Assembly: GCA_017457225.1 (NCBI GenBank)
Contig: JAFTHW010000008.1
Coordinates: 1-41,800 of the forward strand
DNA from: Clostridia bacterium
GTDB taxonomy: Bacteria; Bacillota; Clostridia; Christensenellales; Borkfalkiaceae
Direction: 5' to 3'
DNA length: 41,800 nucleotides
Within the stretch, counting starts at the first letter, position 1. Each line of letters opens with the position of its first letter. Made by a program: the position numbers and the translations under genes. Below, in pieces: positions 1 through 6,143 of the stretch. The notes under the pieces were generated by a model. The model made no database searches, was not told the origin of the DNA, and worked only from the letters and a program-made list of their open reading frames with translations.

Positions 1-1
1 A

Positions 2-37
2 AGGATAGATTATCCAAATAGCCCGTTCAAGGAGTGA
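2..37 (+). pseudogene. tnpA: C-terminal end of an IS200/IS605-type TnpA transposase (cut by window edge)
   Basis: The first bases read, in frame 2, as RIDYPNSPFKE followed by TGA. IS200-group Y1 transposases commonly end in a similar short ...ENPFKG-type tail. Together with the hairpin-bearing segment downstream, this supports the last 11 residues of such an enzyme on the plus strand. The rest lies outside the window, so whether the copy is intact cannot be judged. The tail is short; the call rests mainly on position and on the end structure. Confidence 0.55.
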
Positions 38-140
38 TATGCAAATGGCAGACCTCAATACCCTTGTAGAGGGTAGCTAGTAGCATAGGGCTTTGCCCGC
101 ATATGAAATACCCCACGTTTTCACGTGGGGATATTTATTT
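38..140 (+). mobile_element. Right end of an IS200/IS605-type element with subterminal hairpin
   Basis: After the TnpA stop comes about 100 bases with no gene. It contains small hairpins and ends in a perfect 8-bp stem (CCCCACGT / ACGTGGGG, loop TTTC) at 111-130. IS200/IS605 elements lack terminal inverted repeats and instead carry a subterminal hairpin at each end that the Y1 transposase recognises as single-stranded DNA. The exact cleavage point is not visible; I place it at about 135-140, just before the stop codon of the minus-strand XRE gene. Confidence 0.6.
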
Positions 141-143
141 CCT

Positions 144-344
144 TTAATCGCTTAAACCGAGTAAAAAATCTACCGACTCTTCAAAAAAGCGGGATAAAAC
201 AATGAGCGCCGAAGCGGTGGGCTCGGTTTTTTTCAGTTCCCATTTTGCGATCGCCGATTGGCTGATATGCGTAGCGACCGCTAATTCCATTTGACTCATA
301 TTCCGCTCCTTTCGAAGCTCTTTTAATCTCTCTGCAAATTCCAT
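144..344 (-). CDS. Small XRE-family helix-turn-helix regulator
   Basis: A 66-residue protein that is almost entirely one Cro/C1-type helix-turn-helix domain. The recognition region reads MSQMELAVATHISQSAIAKW, and a typical C-terminal segment ends in SVDFLLGLSD. I chose the ATG at 344 (MEFAERLKEL) rather than an upstream TTG at 371, because an extended -10 promoter lies between them. The gene diverges from two lipoprotein genes. Two tandem palindromes between them (364-400) are natural operator candidates, so it probably represses the lipoprotein promoter and perhaps itself. No effector domain is present, so the inducing signal cannot be inferred. It sits immediately next to an IS200-type right end. 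Confidence 0.85.
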   Translation of the reverse strand: MEFAERLKELRKERNMSQMELAVATHISQSAIAKWELKKTEPTASALIVLSRFFEESVDFLLGLSD

Positions 345-350
345 ATTTAA

Positions 351-359
351 ATTATAGCA
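351..359 (-). promoter_or_regulatory. Extended -10 promoter of the XRE gene, predicted leaderless
   Basis: On the minus strand the sequence is TGC-TATAAT, a perfect extended -10 element. It ends only 6 bases before the ATG at 344, so transcription should start at or next to the start codon. No good -35 hexamer lies at 16-18 bp, which an extended -10 tolerates. No Shine-Dalgarno sequence precedes the ATG. Confidence 0.55.
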
Positions 360-363
360 AAAC

Positions 364-400
364 CAAGTCATAAAATACTTGACAAGTCGAAAAAGACTTG
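364..400 (+). promoter_or_regulatory. Two tandem palindromic operators between the XRE and lipoprotein genes
   Basis: Site 1 is CAAGT (364-368) N8 ACTTG (377-381). Site 2 is CAAGTC (383-388) N6 GACTTG (395-400). Equivalent half-sites repeat at a 19-bp interval, close to two helical turns. Site 2 fills the spacer of the plus-strand promoter and site 1 overlaps its -35. Site 1 also lies just upstream of the XRE gene's own -10. This geometry is typical of XRE repressors binding as dimers side by side; binding is inferred. Confidence 0.6.
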
Positions 401-407
401 ATATAAT
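379..407 (+). promoter_or_regulatory. SigA-type promoter P1 of the lipoprotein pair
   Basis: TTGACA (379-384), a 17-bp spacer and TATAAT (402-407): a perfect consensus promoter reading toward the lipoprotein genes. Its spacer is occupied by palindrome 2, so a bound repressor would directly block RNA polymerase. Confidence 0.8.
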
Positions 408-483
408 AAAAACGATGGGAAGTATCCTCTTAGAGGAAAGATTGTCAATCGAGGAAAAGAGATAAAAATTTTTAAATTACATA

Positions 484-512
484 TTGACAAAATCAGGAAA
501 CAATAGTAAAAT
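484..512 (+). promoter_or_regulatory. Second promoter P2 close to the first lipoprotein gene
   Basis: TTGACA (484-489), 17 bp, TAAAAT (507-512). Transcription would start around 519, leaving room for the Shine-Dalgarno AGGAGGG at 531-537 before the ATG at 543. It lies outside the palindromes and could give repressor-independent expression. Confidence 0.6.
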
Positions 513-542
513 ATGTCTACAAATATTTTCAGGAGGGTTTTT

Positions 543-968
543 ATGAAGATACTGAAAAGACTAAGTTTGTTGCTAATGATGATATGCGTATGCTGGATGT
601 ATTCGAGCTGTATGCTGTTGGGTTCGCCGGTTGGAACGTATAAATTCCAAAGCCTAACATATACGACGCCGACGGCGATCGGGAGTTTGAAAGTGGAATG
701 GACAGTAGGGGATACGGATGTTACCGGTTTTACTTATACTGAAGATTTTTATACGATCACTTTGAAAGAAGACGGGACTGCGACGTCGGTCACTCAATTC
801 GGGGAAGAAGCGGTGACATTCGAGGGGACGTGGGTGCAGGCAGGGTTTGCCAACGTAGAAATTTCTTTCGACGGAGAGCCGCTCGTTTGGCGTCGTCAAG
901 GGGATTTATTGCAATGTTCTTTTGAATTCGAGGGAACTGTAAACGAATACGTTTTGAAAAAAGTATAA
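543..968 (+). CDS. Small lipoprotein, paralogue 1
   Basis: 141 residues. The start at 543 is set by AGGAGGG at 531-537; an in-frame ATG at 513 lies next to the P2 -10 box and has no ribosome site. The N-terminus (MKILKRLSLLLMMICVC) is a lipoprotein signal peptide with a YSSC lipobox, so the protein should be lipid-anchored outside the membrane. The mature part is rich in beta-strand-like alternation and carries the pattern EDGT...GTW...DGE..VW.R...EYVLKK. This pattern is shared with the next gene, which marks them as paralogues. It resembles the general pattern of small lipocalin-like lipoproteins, but I recognise no named family. Function unknown; expression is probably under the divergent XRE regulator. 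Confidence 0.8.
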   Translation: MKILKRLSLLLMMICVCWMYSSCMLLGSPVGTYKFQSLTYTTPTAIGSLKVEWTVGDTDVTGFTYTEDFYTITLKEDGTATSVTQFGEEAVTFEGTWVQAGFANVEISFDGEPLVWRRQGDLLQCSFEFEGTVNEYVLKKV

Positions 969-990
969 ATCAATCATAGGAGGCGAAAAA

Positions 991-1422
991 ATGAAACGAT
1001 TAAAAAGACTGATTCCTGCGATGTTAATGCTCGTATTAATGGTTTGTTGTATGACGTTTTCAGCGTGCGCGCTTGTTCCTCTTGCGGGACATTATCAGTT
1101 ATATTATATTGAATATACCGATGCAAGCGGTTCTTATATGATCCTTGCAGGCGAGGGGGAAGGCTACTTGCCTACGGATTTGGTAGAGGCGACGTTTTAT
1201 GGCGACGGAACGATGGAAATGTCAACGTTATTGTATAGTACGGATAACGTAAAACAAGTGGTAAAGGGAACTTGGGATTCTGCGAGATGCAGCGGAGTAA
1301 ACGTAACGGTGGACGGAGAAACAGTCGTTTGGATTCGTTCGTTGAAAGGATTGGCGTTTGAACTCTTAGCCGAAGACGGAACTTTGATGATGATTTATTT
1401 AAGAAAAACAAGTATTATATAA
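991..1422 (+). CDS. Small lipoprotein, paralogue 2
   Basis: 143 residues, starting 22 bases after paralogue 1 behind a strong site (AGGAGG at about 979-984). The signal peptide (MKRLKRLIPAMLMLVLMVCC) ends in the lipobox FSAC. The mature domain repeats the landmarks of its neighbour: GDGT, GTW, VDGETVVW, EDGT and a C-terminal Y-L-RK. The two have diverged strongly outside these landmarks, so the duplication is not recent. They form a two-gene operon closed by a strong terminator. Role unknown; an extracytoplasmic beta-barrel-like domain is an inference from strand periodicity. Confidence 0.8.
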   Translation: MKRLKRLIPAMLMLVLMVCCMTFSACALVPLAGHYQLYYIEYTDASGSYMILAGEGEGYLPTDLVEATFYGDGTMEMSTLLYSTDNVKQVVKGTWDSARCSGVNVTVDGETVVWIRSLKGLAFELLAEDGTLMMIYLRKTSII

Positions 1423-1427
1423 CGAAT

Positions 1428-1466
1428 AATAACCCCCTTCGCTCGCGAGCGAAGGGGGTTATTTTA
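1428..1466 (+). terminator. Intrinsic terminator of the lipoprotein operon
   Basis: A nearly perfect 36-base palindrome at 1428-1463 (arm core AACCCCCTTCGCTC) runs into TTTT. It lies between converging transcription units, adjoins the XRE remnant's stop codon, and may also block minus-strand transcripts. Confidence 0.85.
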
Positions 1467-1565
1467 CTGTATTCTTCCGAGTAAATAATCAGCCGAAACG
1501 TCCATATAGTTTGCAAGTTTTATAAGGCTTTCCACCGTAGAAACGCTTTGATTAAAAAGTAATTT
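1464..1565 (-). pseudogene. C-terminal remnant of an XRE-family regulator
   Basis: Immediately after the spoIIE stop codon, the same reading frame stays open for 33 codons and ends in TAA at 1464-1466. Its product includes STVESLIKLANYMDVSADY followed by LLGR. That is the typical end of an XRE/Cro-type regulator, where the last helices read ...TLIKLADYFDVSTDYLLGR. There is no start codon, no DNA-binding half and no ribosome site, so it is a truncated relic, not a gene. It probably records an older regulator lost by deletion next to spoIIE. In-frame placement after spoIIE may be chance (one in three) or might allow a rare read-through extension. Confidence 0.7.
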
Positions 1566-3875
1566 TTAAGCTGCTTGTACGCCTTTGAAAAGTCGCACGG
1601 CGACGACGGTCATATCGTCTTTTGCGACTCCGCCGTATGCCTGCAGGGCGCGCGAAATCAATTCATCCGCAAGTTGTTGAGGGTTATGCGCCGGAACTCG
1701 TTTTAAAACTTCATATAAATCGCTGGTCGAGCCGAATGCGTCCGTGACTCCGTCGCTCAAAAACAACAAAACGTCGTTTTCGAGGAGTTGATACACGGCG
1801 GTGGTGGGGCGTAACGATTCCAAAACACCTAAAGGCAAGGAATGGTTTTCCAATACTTTCACGGCGCTTCCCGACAAAATGAATCCGAGCGGAGAGCCGA
1901 TTTTTACGACGTCCGCTCTTCCGTCGTCCAGATCGACGATGGCGATGTCTACGCAGGCGAACGTTTCTTCTTTGCTGAACGTCAGGAGTTTATTGATTGT
2001 AGAAAGAACGAGCGGAGAGGGCATTTTAGCGCGGTAAAAACTTTCTAGCAGAGAGATCGTACTTTCGGAAATCCGTCTTGCGTATTCGCCGCTTCCCATT
2101 CCGTCCGATAAGGCGACCATAAACCGACGTTCGTCGATTTTGATGACGGAGTGCGTGTCGCCGCTTGCCGCTTGTCCCGATTTTTTGACGGAAGCTACGC
2201 CGAATGCTGCGTCAAAGCAGGGTTTTTTGCGTAAAATACAACAAAATTTATTTTTGCTGAGCGCAATCCGTTCGGAAATGATCATTTGCGTAGAGAACAA
2301 ATGCGTGGCGACGGCGGCGATCTTTTTGACGTCCGCTTTGCCGAAGGTAATGAGCGAAAGCGTAAGATTTTCTTCGTCCCCGAAAATGAGGACTTCCGAA
2401 CATACGATCCCTACGCCCAAAAGGGCAACGTTCAAAGCTTTTTCTTTTTCGGTGTAGATGCGAATGGGCTCGCTTTGCTCGACGGCGAGATTTTTCAAGA
2501 CTTCGCTCACACCTTGCGCTTGATTGGCGAGCAGCGTTCGTCCCGAAGCCGCATTTTCCGTTTCCGTCATATATTTTTTGTAATCCCCGATTTGACGGTT
2601 GACGGCTTGCAAAATTGCGGACTGATTCACGCACATTCCCGCAAGCTGTTGAGGCATATCGATGAGGCTCACCCGACCTTTTAAACAGCCTACGTCAATG
2701 AGTTTATTGAGCTCTTCGGGAGTATTTTTACGCGCGCAAGCGCGGTGCTGGGGACAAGTTTTGCAAGTTTCTTCCAAAACGCAGCCGCGTATGTATTCTT
2801 TCGCGCCGTCTTCCGCTTGCGTGGTGCTGAGCGCGGAGAACGTGGATTCGATTTCACGGAATACGGAAGAGATCTCGTACAGTTTTTCTCCGATCGCCAT
2901 TCGATTGCGGTTGATGGCAATCCTGGAAAGATGCTTTTCGCGATAAAAAATCAGTTTATTTTCCAATTCCTTGATTAGGGAAGTGGGAAGTAAAATGAAA
3001 AGCAGAGTCGGAAGTACCGCCGAGAGTACCGCCGCAACGAGGCGTGGCGTAGGATATGCGTACAGTCCGTCAAAGTATCCGTATGCGAAAAATACGGCGA
3101 GAACGGAAAGGGCGGCGGCAAGTTTGCCCGATTTCATAAATAAAACGACTGCCGCGCCGTAGAAAAAGAAACGCTCGGGGGAGAGTTTTGCGACGATGGC
3201 GGGGGGGAGAGCGAGTACGAACGCGCAGATCATTGCCGTGGAGTCGCCTGTGACTCTTGCAAAAACGAGTAAAACAAAAAAAGCAATGCCCAGGTATGCG
3301 TTCACGCTTAAAAATTTACAGATTCCCACGCCCACGAGCAGGAAAAAAACGATACAAAAAACGAGTTCGTCCTCCCGCAATCGGCATTTCAGGAATTTAT
3401 GTAGCATCGATTTGATCGCAACGGAAAATACTGCGGAGAGCAGGAATACGAGGGCTGCGACGACGGTTTTTTGCACAACCCCGTCGATTGTGAACGGCAG
3501 GGAGAAGGGGAGAGAGTAGCTCGTAAACGGTACGAACGCGACGAACGCGCCGAGGCTTAAGGATAGACAAAGCATAGACAAAAACCAACGCGTATGTTTT
3601 TCGCGTAAAAATTTGTTTTGAATGAGAAATCCGATAGCGAGTAAGACTGCTTGCAATAAATACCAAAGGGTGAGATGGAGTCCGTAAGGGATCGCCGATA
3701 CGACGTAGAGCGCTCCGCTGACGACGGGGGATAATCCGGCGACGGGCAAAGCGTACAATAGGGCAAGCCCCAACGGCTCGCCGTTGTTGCCGACTTGGGC
3801 GAGGAAGAGAAATGCGGCTCCGAATAAGAGATATAAAAATAAACGAAAAAAGTCCGTCGGTTGTTTGATAGACAT
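1566..3875 (-). CDS. spoIIE: Stage II sporulation protein E (membrane PP2C phosphatase)
   Basis: 769 residues. SpoIIE dephosphorylates the anti-anti-sigma factor SpoIIAA in the forespore, which releases sigma F, and it also acts at the polar septum. The N-terminal third (roughly residues 8-310) is a series of about ten hydrophobic membrane segments. A middle region follows, with a cysteine cluster (CVLEETCKTCPQHRACARK). The PP2C domain occupies about 570-765 and shows the metal-binding signatures SGDTHS (571-576), SDGMGSGEYA (590-599), FLSDGVTDA (about 706-714) and KDDMTVVAV (about 753-761). The length is slightly below the B. subtilis protein. I chose the ATG at 3875, preceded by GGAGG; the upstream in-frame TTG overlaps that ribosome site. 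Its presence indicates an endospore former. Confidence 0.96.
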   Translation of the reverse strand: MSIKQPTDFFRLFLYLLFGAAFLFLAQVGNNGEPLGLALLYALPVAGLSPVVSGALYVVSAIPYGLHLTLWYLLQAVLLAIGFLIQNKFLREKHTRWFLSMLCLSLSLGAFVAFVPFTSYSLPFSLPFTIDGVVQKTVVAALVFLLSAVFSVAIKSMLHKFLKCRLREDELVFCIVFFLLVGVGICKFLSVNAYLGIAFFVLLVFARVTGDSTAMICAFVLALPPAIVAKLSPERFFFYGAAVVLFMKSGKLAAALSVLAVFFAYGYFDGLYAYPTPRLVAAVLSAVLPTLLFILLPTSLIKELENKLIFYREKHLSRIAINRNRMAIGEKLYEISSVFREIESTFSALSTTQAEDGAKEYIRGCVLEETCKTCPQHRACARKNTPEELNKLIDVGCLKGRVSLIDMPQQLAGMCVNQSAILQAVNRQIGDYKKYMTETENAASGRTLLANQAQGVSEVLKNLAVEQSEPIRIYTEKEKALNVALLGVGIVCSEVLIFGDEENLTLSLITFGKADVKKIAAVATHLFSTQMIISERIALSKNKFCCILRKKPCFDAAFGVASVKKSGQAASGDTHSVIKIDERRFMVALSDGMGSGEYARRISESTISLLESFYRAKMPSPLVLSTINKLLTFSKEETFACVDIAIVDLDDGRADVVKIGSPLGFILSGSAVKVLENHSLPLGVLESLRPTTAVYQLLENDVLLFLSDGVTDAFGSTSDLYEVLKRVPAHNPQQLADELISRALQAYGGVAKDDMTVVAVRLFKGVQAA

Positions 3876-3904
3876 AAATTCCTCCAAGATGAAAAGTTGC
3901 TTCC

Positions 3905-3949
3905 ATTATAAAGACTGCGAGGCGGGGAAATTTGTCTGATTTTGAAAAA
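3905..3949 (-). promoter_or_regulatory. Candidate Spo0A-controlled spoIIE promoter
   Basis: On the minus strand TATAAT (3905-3910) lies about 30 bases upstream of the spoIIE start. The only -35-like hexamer, CAGACA (3933-3938), is 22 bp away. B. subtilis spoIIE and spoIIG promoters have the same abnormal 21-22 bp spacing and need Spo0A~P. Two sequences close to the 0A box overlap or adjoin the -35: TTTGTCTGA (plus strand, 3931-3939) and TTTTTCAAA (minus strand, 3941-3949). The Spo0A assignment is inference. Confidence 0.45.
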
Positions 3950-3994
3950 GGAGCAGGGATTCCGCGTTTTTACTCTTTCATTCTGCCGTATAAG

Positions 3995-4020
3995 AAAAAA
4001 TCCCGTCATTGATTGACGGG
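3995..4020 (-). terminator. Terminator overlapping the 3' end of mazF
   Basis: Minus-strand stem CCCGTCA / TGACGGG (4014-4020 with 4002-4008, 5-base loop) followed by six T residues (4000-3995). The stem includes the last codons and stop of mazF, so the gene's end doubles as its terminator and separates it from spoIIE. Confidence 0.8.
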
Positions 4021-4356
4021 AAAGCCGAGGCTGATTAAAATGGCGCGGTTGACTTTGAGCATCGTAGACGAAGGCAGTTCTCCGATCCGTTCTTTTAACC
4101 GACGTTTATCTAGCGTTCGGATTTGCTCTAACAAAATTACGCTGTCTTTGGCGAGTCCGTACGCCGAGGGCAGTTCGATGTGTGTTGGGAGTCTTGCTTT
4201 ATTGATTTTGCTAGTAACCGCGGCGGCGATGATGGTGGGGGAATATTTGTTGCCGACGTCGTTTTGTACGACGAGTACGGGACGTATGCCACCTTGTTCG
4301 CTACCCACGACGGGAGAAAGATCCGCGTAATACAATTCTCCTCTTTTTACGTTCAT
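4006..4356 (-). CDS. ndoA: MazF/EndoA-type mRNA interferase toxin, no partner gene visible
   Basis: 116 residues, collinear with B. subtilis EndoA (MazF): [20 protein letters not shown], then RPVLVVQND and [10 protein letters not shown]. Family members cleave single-stranded RNA at short sites, UACAU for the Bacillus enzyme. The catalytic residues match: Arg25 in GIRPVLV and Thr48 in AAVTSKI. In Bacillus the antitoxin gene lies directly upstream. Here the 211-base gap to pgi holds only a 16-codon open frame, so the antitoxin must be encoded elsewhere or have been replaced. The ribosome site is AGAGGTG just before the ATG. The toxin looks intact, so an antidote should exist in the genome. Confidence 0.92.
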   Translation of the reverse strand: MNVKRGELYYADLSPVVGSEQGGIRPVLVVQNDVGNKYSPTIIAAAVTSKINKARLPTHIELPSAYGLAKDSVILLEQIRTLDKRRLKERIGELPSSTMLKVNRAILISLGFPVNQ

Positions 4357-4494
4357 ATAACACCTCTTTTGAATGATCGGACACTCCCCTTACTGTATTA
4401 TATGTAAAGAGAAGAAATTCCGTTCGGTCATTCGATCCATTCGTTCTTTCGGTTATAGTATAGCCGTGGAGAAAAGGTTTTATACAAAACGCGC

Positions 4495-4538
4495 AAAAAA
4501 ACTGCCTTCGAGCAGGAGTTTTCCTGAAACGAAGGCAG
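4495..4538 (-). terminator. Terminator downstream of pgi
   Basis: Minus-strand arms CTGCCTTCG and CGAAGGCAG enclose an inner CAGGA/TCCTG stem and are followed by seven T residues. It separates pgi from mazF, so mazF needs its own promoter; I could not identify a convincing one. Confidence 0.85.
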
Positions 4539-4567
4539 CGTGTATGCGTTGAAAACCGTTTTTACGG

Positions 4568-6001
4568 TTAGATAATGCACTTGGGATTCTTTTCGGGCAG
4601 AGAGTCAAGTTCCTTTTTCTTTTCCGCGTAGCCTGCTTTGCCGAGGAGCGCGAACGTCGCTTTTTTACCCTCTTCTACGCCGGGCTGGTTGAACGTGTTG
4701 ATATTGAGCATTGCGCCTGCGTATGCGGTTTGTAACTCGAACAGGAACAAAAGTTGCCCCAAAGTGAACGCGTTGAGTTCGGGAATCCAGAGCGTATAGT
4801 TCATTCTGCCCGCTTTCGTCAGCGCGTACGCTGTCGCCGCGTTCTCCGCTTGGATCAATTCTTCCATCGTATGTCCGCCGAGGAACGCAACGTCGGGAAT
4901 GGATTCGCAGCCGTGAGGAATGGGCATTTCACAAGCGTATTTTTTAAGGGAAAGGAAGGTAACGACTTTGTCGAAAGGACCTTCGGTGTAGAGTTGTACC
5001 TGCGAGTGCTGGTCGGTAGCGCCGAGCGCTTTGACGGGAGTTTGACCTACGTTACAAGGCGTTCCGTCCAACGTAACGTTCTTGCCGAGAGATTCCGCCC
5101 ATAATTGACAATACCAATCCGCAAGGAATTTGAGGTTGTCCGAATAGGGCATCATAACGCCTACGTTTTTGCCCTGTTCCATTGCAGCAATTTGCAAAAC
5201 TGCGCTCATCAGAGCGGGGTTCTTACGCATTGAGGGATAGCGGCAAACCGAATCCATATAAGCCGCGCCTGCGAGCAAGCCGTTGATATCGATGCCGAGC
5301 ACCGCCGCGGGCAACAAGCCTACGGGGCACAGCTGGGAGAATCTTCCGCCTACGCCGTCGGGAAGCACGTAGCTCTTAATGCCGCCGCATTCGTCGGAGA
5401 TTTTCTTGAGATTGCCTTTCGCCGCGTCCGTCGTAAAGATTACGTTATCTTTTACGTTGACGCCCGCTTTCTTCAAAAGATCGAGAATGATGAGGTACTG
5501 CGTCATCGTTTCGCTGGTCGCGCCCGATTTGGAAACGACGTTAAAACAAGTTTTTTCGGGCTCAATAACGTCCAAAAGGTCGCGCATTCTGACAGGGTCT
5601 ACGTTGTCTTCTACATAGAATTTAGGACCTTTTCTCTTGGACTTGGGAAGATCGTTATAGTGTAAATGGCACAGAGCGTTGAACGCCATAATAGGACCGA
5701 GCGCGCTGCCGCCGATGCCGAGTACGACGAAATATTGGAACTTTTTGCGTACCGTTTTCGCGGTTGCGAGAATGTCTGCAACGATTTCTTTCTGGTTGTA
5801 GGGAAGCTCCGTCCAACCCATATATAATTCGTCTTTGCCGCGGTTGTCTTTCACGTATTGGAACGCCGCCGCCGCTTTGGAAGCGTACTTGTTCAAATCA
5901 CGTTCGGAAAAACCTTTGTCGCCTAAAAATGTATCCGTCATATTGTTGTAATCCAACGTTACGCGCATAGAATTGCGCCAATCTCTGGTTTTGTAAGCCA
6001 T
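4568..6001 (-). CDS. pgi: Glucose-6-phosphate isomerase
   Basis: 477 residues. Interconverts glucose-6-phosphate and fructose-6-phosphate in the cytoplasm at the top of glycolysis. Signatures include GGSALGPIMAFNAL (phosphate loop region), the sugar-phosphate binding segment SKSGATSETMTQYL, and DQHSQVQLYTEGP in the conserved C-terminal half. Length and N-terminus fit the shorter bacterial form found in Bacillota. The start ATG at 6001 has AAGGAG 8 bases upstream and a consensus promoter behind it. It is transcribed alone, ended by its own terminator. Confidence 0.96.
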   Translation of the reverse strand: MAYKTRDWRNSMRVTLDYNNMTDTFLGDKGFSERDLNKYASKAAAAFQYVKDNRGKDELYMGWTELPYNQKEIVADILATAKTVRKKFQYFVVLGIGGSALGPIMAFNALCHLHYNDLPKSKRKGPKFYVEDNVDPVRMRDLLDVIEPEKTCFNVVSKSGATSETMTQYLIILDLLKKAGVNVKDNVIFTTDAAKGNLKKISDECGGIKSYVLPDGVGGRFSQLCPVGLLPAAVLGIDINGLLAGAAYMDSVCRYPSMRKNPALMSAVLQIAAMEQGKNVGVMMPYSDNLKFLADWYCQLWAESLGKNVTLDGTPCNVGQTPVKALGATDQHSQVQLYTEGPFDKVVTFLSLKKYACEMPIPHGCESIPDVAFLGGHTMEELIQAENAATAYALTKAGRMNYTLWIPELNAFTLGQLLFLFELQTAYAGAMLNINTFNQPGVEEGKKATFALLGKAGYAEKKKELDSLPEKNPKCII

Positions 6002-6037
6002 AAAATTCTCCTTCTCAATTAAATTCGTTCGCTATTT

Positions 6038-6066
6038 ATTTTACTCAAAAATCCCTTTTATGTCAA
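6038..6066 (-). promoter_or_regulatory. SigA-type promoter of pgi
   Basis: Minus strand TTGACA (6061-6066), 17 bp, TAAAAT (6038-6043), about 30 bases upstream of the ribosome site. Near-consensus, as expected for a strongly expressed housekeeping gene. Confidence 0.75.
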
Positions 6067-6143
6067 GGACTCAAAGGGCGAAATTCGAGTGAAAAAGGAT
6101 AAAATTGGCATTTTTTTTCATTTTGAGAAAATCAGCGGGCTTT

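Noticed and set aside
4357-4567. A 16-codon frame upstream of mazF as antitoxin
   Set aside because: Too short for a MazE/EndoAI-type protein and without a ribosome site; the product (MDRMTERNFFSLHIIQ) has no ribbon-helix-helix or AbrB-like character.
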